Positions 1 to 11,021 are shown, counted from the stretch's first letter. The stretch: 64,000 nucleotides of DNA from Speluncibacter jeojiensis (GCF_029589495.1 NZ_JAAIVF010000004.1:248001-312000); one strand, 5' to 3'. Notes: a model not told the origin generated them from the sequence alone. Program-made: numbers and translations.

Positions 1-305
1 TCCTGATGGACACGGTGTACGGCTTCGCCATCGTCGCGGCGTCGAACAACCCGAAGCAGTTCGTGGTGCCGTCGGACGGGGACTTCGTCAGCGCGCTCAA
101 CGATCCGGCCCGCCACGGGGTGCAGTTCATCCTGACGATCCCCACCGAGGGCCGCGGCGCCTCCGACGCGATCAACCGCCGCTACCCCACGATCTTCGAC
201 AACGGCGGCGGCGTGGCCAGCCTGTACCTGGAGATCCCGAACACCGGCGCCGACCAGCCGACCTGGCGAATGTACCGGGTACTCGGCCAGTCCGGCTCCC
301 AGTGA
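1..305 (+). CDS. C-terminal end of an unidentified protein (5' truncated by window)
   Basis: The reading frame is open from the window edge to a TGA at 303-305, so only the last ~100 residues of a larger protein are seen. The visible part is soluble, without membrane segments, and contains FVVPSDGDF, GRGASDAINRRYPT and a final TWRMYRVLG strand. It resembles, from memory only, the periplasmic tail of actinobacterial GT-C type membrane proteins; this is a weak guess. The first ATG in the fragment (position 6) is unlikely to be the true start because the frame is open upstream. Confidence 0.55.
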   Translation, partial: LMDTVYGFAIVAASNNPKQFVVPSDGDFVSALNDPARHGVQFILTIPTEGRGASDAINRRYPTIFDNGGGVASLYLEIPNTGADQPTWRMYRVLGQSGSQ

Positions 306-318
306 CCGACCACCACGC

Positions 319-1440
319 TCAGTCCCCGGGCACGCCGACGGTGTTGTCACTCCCGAGGACCGCGAACAACGGGTCCCCGGCACCGATGTCGTAGGTCTGT
401 TCGTTCGCGCGCGGGTCGGGGACGAACGACCACAACAGCGCACCGGCGGTGCCCGCCGCTCGCTGACCGGCGATCTTCGCGGCGACGTCGACGGCGCGCG
501 CGGTCAGCGACAGTCCTCCTCCCGCCGACTGGCCGATCTCCGCGACCAACAGCGGCTTGTGCAGCGCCCTCGCCTGCCGGATCCGGACCGCGAGGCCGTT
601 CCAGCGGTCACCGGGCAGCGGCACCCCGTCGGCGTGGTAGTCGTGGTACTGCAGCACGTCCACGTTCGGGGAGGCCCCGACGTACGCGTAGTCCTCGCCC
701 GCGGTGCCACACTGCCCGCCGCCGGTCGATCCGAGGGTGATCAACCGGCCGGGATCCAGTCTCCGCACCCGATCACCCGCCTGGTCGACGAACGCGCGCA
801 GCACTCGTGCCGCATCCTCGGGGCACACCCGGTTGGCGAAGCTGCAGTCGCCGCCGGGGCACACGCTGGTCTCCGGTTCGCCCACCAGCTCCCACGCCGC
901 GACCACGGGCGAGCCGCGCCAGCGCTGCACGGCCGTGTCCACCCAGTCGGCGAACGACATCACGGCGCCGGACGCGACCCGCTGCCATCCGTCGACATAC
1001 CAGTCACGCTGCTTGAACACGTCGTCCTCGCACGCGCCGTCCTGGGCCGTGAGCACCGGGATCAGCAACTGGCCGTGCCGTTGCGCGGCCGCGAACACCC
1101 TGTCGAGCGCGGTGAAGTCCAGTGCGCCGGTGTGCTTGTTGATCGCCAGTGACTGAAAGGCGTTGAACCGGGTGAGCGTTTTCGGCGGGAGCAGCGAAAA
1201 GTAGCGGTCGAGATCGACCTGCCCGCCGCAGCCCCGGTTGATCGACCAGTCGGTGCCGAGCTGATACGCGTTCATCCCGGCGGGCCACCACGCGCGACCG
1301 TCGAGTGTCAGCCCGGCGCCGTCGGCGGCGACCCGCACCGGCCCCGGAGACGCCGCACCGGTCCCGGTCATCAGCACGCCAGCCGTCGCCAACACGCCGA
1401 CGAGCACGCCGGTCCGTCGCCCGAGCCGAATCCACCGCAC
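319..1440 (-). CDS. Secreted glycoside hydrolase family 5-like protein
   Basis: 373 residues with a GTG start. The N-terminus has two or three arginines, then a hydrophobic stretch (about residues 11-29) ending near GAASPG, so it is probably exported by Sec. The rest fits a (beta/alpha)8 barrel of the GH5/mannanase-cellulase clan: a WELVGEPE motif puts the likely acid/base Glu at about 188, and LLVAEIGQ puts the likely nucleophile Glu at about 301. An aromatic HDYH segment lies between them. Several Cys (71, 137, 194, 199, 206, 244) could form disulfides, as expected outside the membrane. The substrate cannot be told. It is convergent with the truncated gene before it. Confidence 0.8.
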   Translation of the reverse strand: MRWIRLGRRTGVLVGVLATAGVLMTGTGAASPGPVRVAADGAGLTLDGRAWWPAGMNAYQLGTDWSINRGCGGQVDLDRYFSLLPPKTLTRFNAFQSLAINKHTGALDFTALDRVFAAAQRHGQLLIPVLTAQDGACEDDVFKQRDWYVDGWQRVASGAVMSFADWVDTAVQRWRGSPVVAAWELVGEPETSVCPGGDCSFANRVCPEDAARVLRAFVDQAGDRVRRLDPGRLITLGSTGGGQCGTAGEDYAYVGASPNVDVLQYHDYHADGVPLPGDRWNGLAVRIRQARALHKPLLVAEIGQSAGGGLSLTARAVDVAAKIAGQRAAGTAGALLWSFVPDPRANEQTYDIGAGDPLFAVLGSDNTVGVPGD

Positions 1441-1585
1441 ACTCGCAGGCTATCCGCGCATGTCAAGCTCCGGACAATCCACCGGTCCCGATCCGCGGAC
1501 AACCGCGCCGCTTCCACCGGACCGACCGATACATTCGGACATGGCGTCCCACCGCGGGGCGCGCGTCGGAAAGGGCGGGTGTCGG

Positions 1586-2194
1586 GTGGATTTCGCGGAC
1601 GTGGACCGGGACGGACTCGAGCGGCTCAAACAGCTGTATCGACCGCTGACCGACGCAGTGCGCGAGTTGGTCGACGCGACCATCCGCACCGAGGTCGACG
1701 ACGACGTCATCCGTGAGGCGCACACCGAACTCACCGACGTCACCGCGACGCTGCGCGACGCCGGACTGAGCGGGCCGTTCGGCACCAAGGTCACCGGCGA
1801 CGGAATCTCGATCGCGTGGGGCAACGCGGCGGTCGGCACACGCAACGCGATCGCGCCGCCGCTCACGATCGAGGTCGACGACGACGGCCGGCACCACAGC
1901 ACGGTCACGCTCGGCGCCGCCTACGAGGGACCGCCCGGCCTGGTGCACGGCGGCGTGTGCGCGCTGGTCCTCGACCATGTGCTGGGCATGACCGGCAGCG
2001 CCGACGGCCGACGCCTGACCGGCACGTTGACGCTCAAATACCTGCGCGGCACCCCGCTGGGCACCGTGCACGCCGAGGCCCGCACCATCAGTGTCGACGG
2101 GCGCAAGGCGACGGTGCGCGGCACCCTCTCGGACGCCGACGGGGTCACGGTCGAGGCGGAGGGCCTGTTCATCACCCCCGCATCACGGAACTGA
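1586..2194 (+). CDS. PaaI-type hot-dog acyl-CoA thioesterase, copy A
   Basis: 202 residues from the GTG at 1586, chosen because AAGGGCGGG lies just upstream and because the next gene starts at the matching place; an in-frame ATG at 1460 would add 42 low-complexity residues. The hot-dog core carries the family signature AYEGPPGLVHGGVCALVLDH (about residues 112-131), where the His-Gly-Gly turn binds the thioester. The N-terminal ~60 residues form a helical region with alternating acidic residues, shared with the next gene. It should hydrolyse an acyl- or aryl-CoA thioester in the cytosol; the substrate is unknown. It is 10 nt from copy B and almost certainly co-transcribed. Confidence 0.82.
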   Translation: MDFADVDRDGLERLKQLYRPLTDAVRELVDATIRTEVDDDVIREAHTELTDVTATLRDAGLSGPFGTKVTGDGISIAWGNAAVGTRNAIAPPLTIEVDDDGRHHSTVTLGAAYEGPPGLVHGGVCALVLDHVLGMTGSADGRRLTGTLTLKYLRGTPLGTVHAEARTISVDGRKATVRGTLSDADGVTVEAEGLFITPASRN

Positions 2195-2204
2195 GGAGGA
2201 ATCG

Positions 2205-2828
2205 GTGCAGTTTCCTGTCGAGGACATCGACGCCGACGAGCTCGCCCGGCGCGAGGCGCTGTTCGGCCCGCTGGCCGACACGGTCCGCGAACTGATCGAC
2301 GTGACGATCCGCAGCGAGGCTGACGAGGACACGATCCTGGAAGCGGCGCAACGCATCCGGGACGTGACGAAGCGGTTGAACGACCGCCGCTGCGAAGGCG
2401 GGTTCGGAGTGCGGTTCACCGAGCACGGTCACATGATGACCTGGGGCAACGCGGTGATCGGCCTGCGCAACGCGATCGCGCCGCCACTGGTGGTCGAGCA
2501 GGCCGCGGACGGCGGCATGTGCAGCGACTTCACGCTCGGCGCCGCGTACGAGGGACCGCCCGGCCTGGTGCACGGCGGCGTCTGCGCGCTGGTGCTGGAT
2601 CAGGTGTGCGGGATGGCCGCGTCGACCGCGAAGCCGAACCTCACCGGCACGCTGTCGCTGCGCTACCGCCGCCCCACCCCGCTCGGTCCGGTGCGGGCGC
2701 GAGCGCGCATAGACCGGATCGAGGGTGTCAAGACGTTCGTGGTCGGCGAACTGTACGACGCGGACGGGAACGTCACGGTGTCCGCGGAAGGTGTGTTCAT
2801 CTTGCCCGCGTGGGCGCGCGGACGGTAG
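2205..2828 (+). CDS. PaaI-type hot-dog acyl-CoA thioesterase, copy B
   Basis: 207 residues from GTG 2205, preceded by the strong ribosome site GAGGAGGA. It is a clear paralogue of the gene before it: same length, same N-terminal region (LADTVRELIDVTIRSE against LTDAVRELVDATIRTE) and the same AYEGPPGLVHGGVCALVLD signature. The two differ mostly in the N-terminal 30 residues and in the loops after the signature, so they may form a heteromer or have different chain preference. The gene ends 13 nt before the convergent lipoate ligase gene. Confidence 0.85.
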   Translation: MQFPVEDIDADELARREALFGPLADTVRELIDVTIRSEADEDTILEAAQRIRDVTKRLNDRRCEGGFGVRFTEHGHMMTWGNAVIGLRNAIAPPLVVEQAADGGMCSDFTLGAAYEGPPGLVHGGVCALVLDQVCGMAASTAKPNLTGTLSLRYRRPTPLGPVRARARIDRIEGVKTFVVGELYDADGNVTVSAEGVFILPAWARGR

Positions 2829-2841
2829 CGCCCGCGGGTGG

Positions 2842-3891
2842 TCAGGGCACCCGGTAGGTCCATTCCGGGGTCGTGAACTTCGCGTCCACCAGCTCGCGGG
2901 CCGCGGCCAGTTCGGCCTCGGTGTAGCCGGCGTCGCGGGTGTCGTAGCGGGACCGGAAGTGCGCGGCGAACGCGGCGAGGATGTCGGCACGTTCCATGCC
3001 GGTCTGTGAGCGCATCGGATCGACCCGCTTGGCCGCGCTCTTGACGCCCTTGTCGGACAGCTTCTCCCGGCCGATGCGCAGCACCTCGGTCATCTTCTGC
3101 GCGTCGATGTCGTAGGCCATGGTCACGTGGTGCAGCACCGCGCCGGCGGCCAGCCGCTTCTGCGCGGCGCCGGCGATCTTGCCCTGCTCGGAGGCGATGT
3201 CGTTGAGTGGCACGTAGCGGGCGTTGATGCCGACGTCGGCGAGCGCGCCCATCACCCACTGGTCGAGGAACTCATATGACCGCTCGAAGCTCAGGCCCTC
3301 GACCAGCGAGGCCGGCACCGACAGCGAGTAGGTGATGCAGTTGCCGGGCTCCATGAACATCGCGCCACCGCCGGAGATACGCCGCACGATGTCGATCCCG
3401 TGCCGCGCGGCGGCCTCCTCGTCGACCTCGTTGCGCACCGACTGAAACGAGCCGAGCACCACCAGCGGCGAATCCCAATCCCAGAACCGCAGCGTCGGAT
3501 TGCGGCTGCCGTCCGCGACCTCACGGGTGATCACCTCGTCGAGTGCGACGTGCATCGCCGGGTCGAGCACCACCGGTTCGATCAGGTCGAAGGTGTGATC
3601 GTGCCAGCTGGTCGCCTTGCCGAGCGCGCGCCGGATCGCGATGCCGACGGACTCGGGGGTGAAGCCGATCATGGACACCTGGTCGTCGAGCGCGCCGCTG
3701 ATCGCCTGACCCAACTTCACCGCGTCGGCGGTGACGGGCATCCCGGTCACCGCGGCGACGATGTCCTCGAGCGCCTCGTCCGGTTCGAGGAAGAAGTCGC
3801 CGGACAGCGACACCCGCGACAACCGCCCATCGTCCGCCTCGACATCGACGACCACCAACTTGCCACCGGGAACCTTGTACTCACCGCGCAT
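2842..3891 (-). CDS. lplA: Lipoate-protein ligase A family protein, accessory domain at the N-terminus
   Basis: 349 residues from ATG 3891. Residues 1-~95 look like the lipoate ligase accessory (C-type) domain, here in front; the catalytic BPL/LplA domain follows with RRISGGGAM (about 170-178) and the lysine motif GKIAGAAQK (about 235-243), which would bind the lipoyl-adenylate. It should attach lipoate to E2/H-protein lysines, or be an octanoyl-transfer relative. A longer open frame reaches 4065, but that part overlaps the WYL regulator. The ATG at 3891 overlaps the end of the regulator by 11 nt, so the two are co-transcribed. Confidence 0.82.
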   Translation of the reverse strand: MRGEYKVPGGKLVVVDVEADDGRLSRVSLSGDFFLEPDEALEDIVAAVTGMPVTADAVKLGQAISGALDDQVSMIGFTPESVGIAIRRALGKATSWHDHTFDLIEPVVLDPAMHVALDEVITREVADGSRNPTLRFWDWDSPLVVLGSFQSVRNEVDEEAAARHGIDIVRRISGGGAMFMEPGNCITYSLSVPASLVEGLSFERSYEFLDQWVMGALADVGINARYVPLNDIASEQGKIAGAAQKRLAAGAVLHHVTMAYDIDAQKMTEVLRIGREKLSDKGVKSAAKRVDPMRSQTGMERADILAAFAAHFRSRYDTRDAGYTEAELAAARELVDAKFTTPEWTYRVP

Positions 3892-4666
3892 CCTCGCACC
3901 GTATCGCGCCCGACCCGACCGCTCGGCCGCGGCCGCGGTCGTACCAGACGCGCAGGTCCAGCCACAGGTCTCCGGCATCCCTCGGCAGCGGCCGGGGCTC
4001 GAAGTGTGTGCCGGTGCGGTCGACCTCATGAAGCCTGTCCACCCGGTGCGCCGACCATTGTTCATCGCCGACCTGCCTCATCAGCACGTACCAACGCCGG
4101 TTGCCGCGGATCAGCCGATACGGCTCGGTGACCCTGCGCACCCGCACCTGCGCCCGCAGGGTGTGGGTCACGACGAGCAGTTCGTGCTCGGCGATCGCCC
4201 GTGCGACCAAGACCACGAGGTCCATGCCGGGTGTCGACATCGCCCGGACCATCGTCGGCAGCATCCGCGCCGTCGCAGCGGCGGCCCCTTCTCGCACCCG
4301 TTGCGGGACAAGGCGGTCCAGCGCGCGCATTAGACGATCGGCCGAATCTGCGTCTCCCGCCGGATCGTCCGACGCCCCGGTCGAGTCCGCGACCGCCGCC
4401 CACAGCGCCAGTCCGGTGAGCACGGCCGCGGCCTCCTTGTCCTCCAGGACGAGAGGCGGTATGGAGTCGCCCGCGCCGAGCCGATACCGTGCGCGGCGCC
4501 CGTGGCCCGCATCCACGCCGTAGCCGTAACTCCGCAGCCGTTCGATGTCGCGCTGCACCGTCTGGGCGCTCACGCCCAGCCGCGCCACGAGTTCCGCGCC
4601 GGCAACGCCGTCACCGTCCCGCAGCGCACCGAGCAGATCGAGCATCCGTTTCGTGGTGTCCCCCAT
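3881..4666 (-). CDS. WYL-domain transcriptional regulator (YafY/DeoR-type HTH)
   Basis: 261 residues. The N-terminal ~60 residues form a winged helix (RMLDLLGALR...SAQTVQRDIERLRSYGY), followed by a WYL ligand-binding domain in the C-terminal half with YRLIRGNRRWYVLMRQ and a final DLWLDLRVWYDR segment. Such proteins bind short inverted repeats and sense a small molecule or nucleic acid. The ATG is at 4666, with GGAAG upstream. A perfect 37-bp palindrome begins only 11 nt upstream of the ATG, so autoregulation is likely. It overlaps lplA and diverges from an acyl-CoA ligase; either could be a target. Confidence 0.85.
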   Translation of the reverse strand: MGDTTKRMLDLLGALRDGDGVAGAELVARLGVSAQTVQRDIERLRSYGYGVDAGHGRRARYRLGAGDSIPPLVLEDKEAAAVLTGLALWAAVADSTGASDDPAGDADSADRLMRALDRLVPQRVREGAAAATARMLPTMVRAMSTPGMDLVVLVARAIAEHELLVVTHTLRAQVRVRRVTEPYRLIRGNRRWYVLMRQVGDEQWSAHRVDRLHEVDRTGTHFEPRPLPRDAGDLWLDLRVWYDRGRGRAVGSGAIRCEDAR

Positions 4667-4677
4667 GCTTCCAGCGT

Positions 4678-4714
4678 CATCGATAAACCATCAGATTCTG
4701 ATGGTTTATCGATG
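4678..4714. promoter_or_regulatory. 37-bp perfect palindrome, candidate operator of the WYL regulator
   Basis: Two exact 18-nt arms (4678-4695 and 4697-4714) surround one central T. The core reads CATCAGATTCTGATG, flanked by AAAC/GTTT and ATCGAT. It is far more AT-rich than the surrounding DNA. It lies directly before the ATG of the WYL gene and in the gap shared with the divergent ligase gene (start 4892), the usual place for an autoregulatory operator. There is no T-tract, so it is not a typical terminator. Confidence 0.75.
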
Positions 4715-4891
4715 CTGTGGAAACAACATCCGGCTGGGGAGAAACAGCGACGCCAGGATGTGCTGCCAAGCAGACCGGTGCGGGCCCTCGGGGCGTGAGT
4801 CGGGACGCTCGGCGGTGTGCAGGAGAAATGCCGTCCGTGCAGTGGGACCTGGCGGTCGACACGGCCACCGGTGACCGGAGATCATGGCGGC

Positions 4892-6487
4892 ATGCCCGCC
4901 CCCATCCCTGCCGCGCCCTTCACCGACGACCCGATGGCTTGGACGGGGCTCTCCGTCAGCGAATTGGTGCGTCACCACGCGGCGACAACACCCGACGCAC
5001 CGGCGTACCTCACCCCGGACGGCGCGACGACCTGGGCGCAGTACGACCGCACCGCCGACGCCGTCTGCGCCGCGCTGCTCTCGCTCGGCGAGGTTTCCGC
5101 GGCGGCCGTGTACCTGCCCGACACCGCCGAGTTCCACGCCACCGCGGTGGGCGCGTACCGCGCGGGCGTGCTCGCCGCCGCGATCGGGGCCCGCTCGGGC
5201 GTTGCCGAACTGGCGCACATCGCCGCCGCCTCCGGAGCCACTGTCCTGGTGACCTCGCGGGAGAACAGGGGCACGACGGCGACCGACCTCGCCGCGGAGT
5301 TGTGCGCCCGGGGCGCCACCGTCGACCACCTCATCGTGATCGACGCGGACATTCTCCTCGTCGACGGAGAACCCTTCGAACACAAGGAGGTCCGGCACGC
5401 ACCGCAACGGATCTTCACCGTCGACGACGTCTCGTTGCTCAACAGCACCTCGGGCACCACCGGCCGGCCAAAGCTGGTCACCCAGACCCAGCGCCGCTGG
5501 ACGACGTTCGCGGCGATCGCCTGCCGCAACGCCGAGATGGGTGCCGACGAGGTGGTCGCCTCGTTCGTGCCCGCACCGTTCGGGTTCGGGCTGTGGACCG
5601 CGCACTTCCTGCCCGCCCTGCTGGGCAGGCCCGCACTGGTGATGGGCCGCTTCGACGCCGACGGCGCCATCACGCTGATGGCCCGACACCGCGCCACCGT
5701 CCTCGGCGCGGTGAGCACCCAGTTCCGGATGATGCTGCACGCCACCGGCACTCCGCTGACGGAGCTGACCTCACTGCGGGTGATGTTCACCGGGGGCGAG
5801 GCCGTGCCCCGGGCGGAGGCGCAACGCTTCGAACTGATCACCGGCGCGAAGGTGCTGCAGTTCTACGGGTCCAACGAGACCGGCGCGGCCAGCGCCACCA
5901 CCGTCCGTGACGACGACGAGACCCGGCTGACGACGGGCGGCCATGTGATCGACGAGATGCACGTGCGCATCTTCGACGGCGACCGCGAGGTCACCGGGCC
6001 CGGCATCCGCCGCGGCCAGCCCGCGGTCAACGGCCCGCTCGGCTCGCAAGGCTATTTCGGCGACGACGGCGCGAACGCTGAACTGTTCACCGACGACGGC
6101 TGGATCCTGCTCGGCGACATCGTGGAGGTCGACGAATCCGGGCGACTGCGGGTCGTGGGGCGGCTTGCGGATCTGATCATCCGCGGCGGCAAGAACATTT
6201 CGGCGGGCGAGGTGGAGGACCATGTGCGCGAGCACCCGTCGGTCGCGATGGTCGCCGCGGTGGGCGTGCCGGACGACGTGTTCGGCGAGCGGTTGTGCGT
6301 GGTCGTCACGCTGGCAGCCGGCGCCGAGCCGCTCACCCTCGACCAGCTGACCGGTTGGCTGCGCGGGCAGGGCATCACCCGCGAATACTTCCCGGAGCAC
6401 CTGATGGTCGTCGACGAGATGCCGATGGCGCCGGGCGGCAAGATCGCCAAGGCGCGGGTCCGGGGGCTGGCCGGCCGGCGTGCCTGA
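4892..6487 (+). CDS. Class I adenylate-forming enzyme, acyl-/aryl-CoA ligase (FadD-like)
   Basis: 531 residues from ATG 4892. The adenylation motifs are in order: STSGTTGRPK phosphate loop at about 184-193, QFYGSNETGAAS at about 321-332, the GDIVEVDESG/GRLADLIIRGGKNIS hinge at about 410-435, and the C-terminal catalytic lysine in PGGKIAKAR at about 515. It activates a carboxylic acid with ATP and transfers it to CoA; the acid is unknown. An open frame continues upstream to 4817 but has no ribosome site. It diverges from the WYL regulator across a 225-nt gap holding the palindrome, so it may be its target. Confidence 0.86.
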   Translation: MPAPIPAAPFTDDPMAWTGLSVSELVRHHAATTPDAPAYLTPDGATTWAQYDRTADAVCAALLSLGEVSAAAVYLPDTAEFHATAVGAYRAGVLAAAIGARSGVAELAHIAAASGATVLVTSRENRGTTATDLAAELCARGATVDHLIVIDADILLVDGEPFEHKEVRHAPQRIFTVDDVSLLNSTSGTTGRPKLVTQTQRRWTTFAAIACRNAEMGADEVVASFVPAPFGFGLWTAHFLPALLGRPALVMGRFDADGAITLMARHRATVLGAVSTQFRMMLHATGTPLTELTSLRVMFTGGEAVPRAEAQRFELITGAKVLQFYGSNETGAASATTVRDDDETRLTTGGHVIDEMHVRIFDGDREVTGPGIRRGQPAVNGPLGSQGYFGDDGANAELFTDDGWILLGDIVEVDESGRLRVVGRLADLIIRGGKNISAGEVEDHVREHPSVAMVAAVGVPDDVFGERLCVVVTLAAGAEPLTLDQLTGWLRGQGITREYFPEHLMVVDEMPMAPGGKIAKARVRGLAGRRA

Positions 6488-6506
6488 ACGGACCGGCTCG
6501 GTCCGT
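6488..6506. terminator. Short hairpin between convergent genes
   Basis: ACGGACCG and CGGTCCGT form an 8-bp perfect stem with a 3-nt loop, starting right after the ligase stop codon. No U-tract follows; it is probably a GC-type terminator or stabiliser. Confidence 0.4.
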
Positions 6507-6522
6507 CACTCCCCGTATACGA

Positions 6523-6957
6523 TCACTCCGCGTATTCGATCCGATGCCGCAACCGCTCGAGCACGGCGTCGGCGTAGCGGCCGATGAGTCCGCGCAGCAG
6601 CACGGTGGCCGCCATCCCGGACAGCAGTCCGTCCAGGTGGAACCCGACTGTCGAGGTGATCCGCGCGACGTCGCCGTCCTCGGTGACCCGGAGGTGGGCG
6701 CTGCTGCGGATCCCGCTGATCGAATGCCAGGCGAGCTCGCCGTCGGCCGGCACCTCGACCTGCACCTTGCCGCCGACGTACATCGTCCCGATGACGATGA
6801 ACACCTCCCACACCTGCGGGCCGTCGTCGCGTTCCCCCACCGGTGCGGTCCGGCCGAACTCGCCCACAACCGCCATGACGTCCGCGGGCCGGCTCACCGC
6901 GGCGCGGACCTCGTCGACCGGCCGGTGCACCGTCACGGACCGGGTGATGGCGCGCAT
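6523..6957 (-). CDS. SRPBCC (START/polyketide-cyclase-like) lipid-binding protein
   Basis: 144 residues. It begins ITRSVTVHRPVDEVRAAVS, typical of the first strand and helix of the SRPBCC helix-grip fold, and ends with a long amphipathic helix (RGLIGRYADAVLERLRHRI). Such proteins bind a hydrophobic ligand; no catalytic residues can be assigned. The ATG overlaps the stop of the acyltransferase gene by 1 nt (TGATG), so the two are translationally coupled, and the pair may act on the same lipid. Confidence 0.75.
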   Translation of the reverse strand: MRAITRSVTVHRPVDEVRAAVSRPADVMAVVGEFGRTAPVGERDDGPQVWEVFIVIGTMYVGGKVQVEVPADGELAWHSISGIRSSAHLRVTEDGDVARITSTVGFHLDGLLSGMAATVLLRGLIGRYADAVLERLRHRIEYAE

Positions 6958-7793
6958 CAGCTGACCACCGGCAGGACGCTCTTGGTCGCGAGCTTGGACA
7001 GCGCCACCTGCATCACCGAGGTCACGTAGTCGTACGCGACGTCCCAGTCCGGCTCGTCCCCGTACAGTTCCTGCAGATCGATCGGCGGCAGCACCTCGAT
7101 CCGAATCTTCGCCGGCAACGGCACGTGCGGCAGATCGGCGGGGAGCACACCCCAGGGCACGCTGAGGCTGATCGGCAACGACTTGACCCGCAGCAGCCTG
7201 TCGAACCCGAGCGCCTTCGCCGTGCTCCGGCCGTCGTTGAGGACGAAGAAGGTCTCCTGCCCGCCGGTGGCGACCACCGGCACGATCTTGACACCGTTCT
7301 CGTGGGCGAGCCGCAGGAAGCCCTTGCGCCCGTCGAACACGATCCGGTTGCGATCGCGCCACGGCCGCAGCGCCTCGACGTCCCCGCCCGGATAGACGAG
7401 CACGTTCGCGCCCTGTCGGAGCAGTTCTGCGGCGCCCTCGGACCCCGCCTGGATCATGCCGAACTTGCGGGCGAAGTCGCCGACCAGCGGCAACCGCATG
7501 ATCAGCTGGTGCGCCAGCCCCGCCAGCGGACGCCCCTCGACCGTGAAATACGTGTGATAGGCGAGGATGAACACGTAGGTGTCGGGGACGTTCGCGCCCC
7601 CGCTGTGATTACCGACGAACAACACCGGCTCGTCCGGCACGTTCTCGAACCCGTGCACCTCCGCCCGGAAATACAGCCGGGCCGCCAGCCAGAATCGCGG
7701 CAACATCTCCCGGATGAATTCCGGGTCACGTCCCTCGAGCCCTTCCGGCCGCGGCGCGAACGCCCCGCGCAGCAGATCCAGCGGATTCTTCAC
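6957..7793 (-). CDS. PlsC-like 1-acylglycerol-3-phosphate O-acyltransferase family protein
   Basis: 278 residues. The acyltransferase active-site region is VLFVGNHSGGANVPD (about 57-71), a variant of the usual HX4D motif in which the Asp is further from the His. A later YPGGDVEA (about 134-141) and GFLRLAHENGVKIVPVVATGG match blocks III and IV of the PlsC family. The mycobacterial NHSGG type acts on glycerolipids, perhaps in triacylglycerol formation; the substrate here is inferred. Coupled to the downstream SRPBCC gene. Confidence 0.78.
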   Translation of the reverse strand: MKNPLDLLRGAFAPRPEGLEGRDPEFIREMLPRFWLAARLYFRAEVHGFENVPDEPVLFVGNHSGGANVPDTYVFILAYHTYFTVEGRPLAGLAHQLIMRLPLVGDFARKFGMIQAGSEGAAELLRQGANVLVYPGGDVEALRPWRDRNRIVFDGRKGFLRLAHENGVKIVPVVATGGQETFFVLNDGRSTAKALGFDRLLRVKSLPISLSVPWGVLPADLPHVPLPAKIRIEVLPPIDLQELYGDEPDWDVAYDYVTSVMQVALSKLATKSVLPVVS

Positions 7794-7875
7794 AACGCCT
7801 CCACCCCCACTTCACCAGGCACGCTCCCCCATTGATTCTGCCGCCAAAGCAGCGGCGTTGTGCGAACATGCGTCC

Positions 7876-8436
7876 ATGAGCGTACTTGGACCCCTTGAAC
7901 AATTCGTTGGCAAGTGGGAGGGGAACGTCGGCGTCGACAGCTCTTACCACAACAAAGAAGACGAGATCGCGAAGACCACTTACTTTGAAAAGGCCTGGTT
8001 CGAAGGCCCCATCCCGATCGTGGAGAACGGCCAGCAGTCCATGCACGGTGTGAAGTACGAGATGGTCGCGTGGCGCCACGGCGAAGAGGACATGGATCCC
8101 TTCCACGACGAGGTGGGCTATCTCCTGTGGGAGGAGACGACGGGGCAGGTGCTGCGCAACTTCGCCGTCCCCCGCGGGCTCGCGATCCTCGCCGGCGGCG
8201 ACGCCACCCCCGACTCACGGTCCCTGACCTTCACGTCCACGCCCGGTGACCCCTGCTACGGACTTGTCCAGAACAAGTACCTGCTGCGTCGCGCCGAGGC
8301 GAAGTCGTTCGAGAGCACCTTCACCTTCAACGACGACGGCACCCTGAGCTACAAGTCCGACCTGGTGCTCAAGCTCGAGCAGATCGGCAAGGAACTGCAC
8401 CACACCGACTTCAACACTCTGCACCGCGTCGACTAG
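7876..8436 (+). CDS. Nitrobindin-like heme-binding beta-barrel protein
   Basis: 186 residues from ATG 7876. It shows the FABP/nitrobindin pattern: FVGKWEGNVGVDSS near the N-terminus (first strand, GxWxG), an all-beta middle, and a C-terminal LHHTDFNTLHRVD strand with candidate heme-ligating histidines. Family members bind ferric heme in a 10-strand barrel and act on peroxynitrite or NO. The gene stands alone, diverging from the acyltransferase across an 82-nt gap and ending 17 nt before pepN. Confidence 0.78.
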   Translation: MSVLGPLEQFVGKWEGNVGVDSSYHNKEDEIAKTTYFEKAWFEGPIPIVENGQQSMHGVKYEMVAWRHGEEDMDPFHDEVGYLLWEETTGQVLRNFAVPRGLAILAGGDATPDSRSLTFTSTPGDPCYGLVQNKYLLRRAEAKSFESTFTFNDDGTLSYKSDLVLKLEQIGKELHHTDFNTLHRVD

Positions 8437-8453
8437 TCAGAACCCGACTTCGG

Positions 8454-10937
<2,484 letters not shown>

Positions 10938-10986
10938 GTCTCGATCCTGCCACCGCGCACCTCTCCGGCCGAGCGAACGGATCCAC

Positions 10987-11000
10987 TGAAACGCGTTCCA
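10987..11000. promoter_or_regulatory. KstR-type operator
   Basis: The 14-mer TGAAACGCGTTCCA fits all eight fixed positions of the published KstR consensus TnnAACnnGTTnnA. It sits where the -35 region should be for a leaderless promoter whose -10 is TAGCCT at 11010-11015, 6 nt before the ATG at 11022. KstR is the TetR repressor of sterol degradation in Mycobacteriales; binding here is inferred. Confidence 0.6.
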
Positions 11001-11021
11001 GTTCTGCGCTAGCCTCACCGC

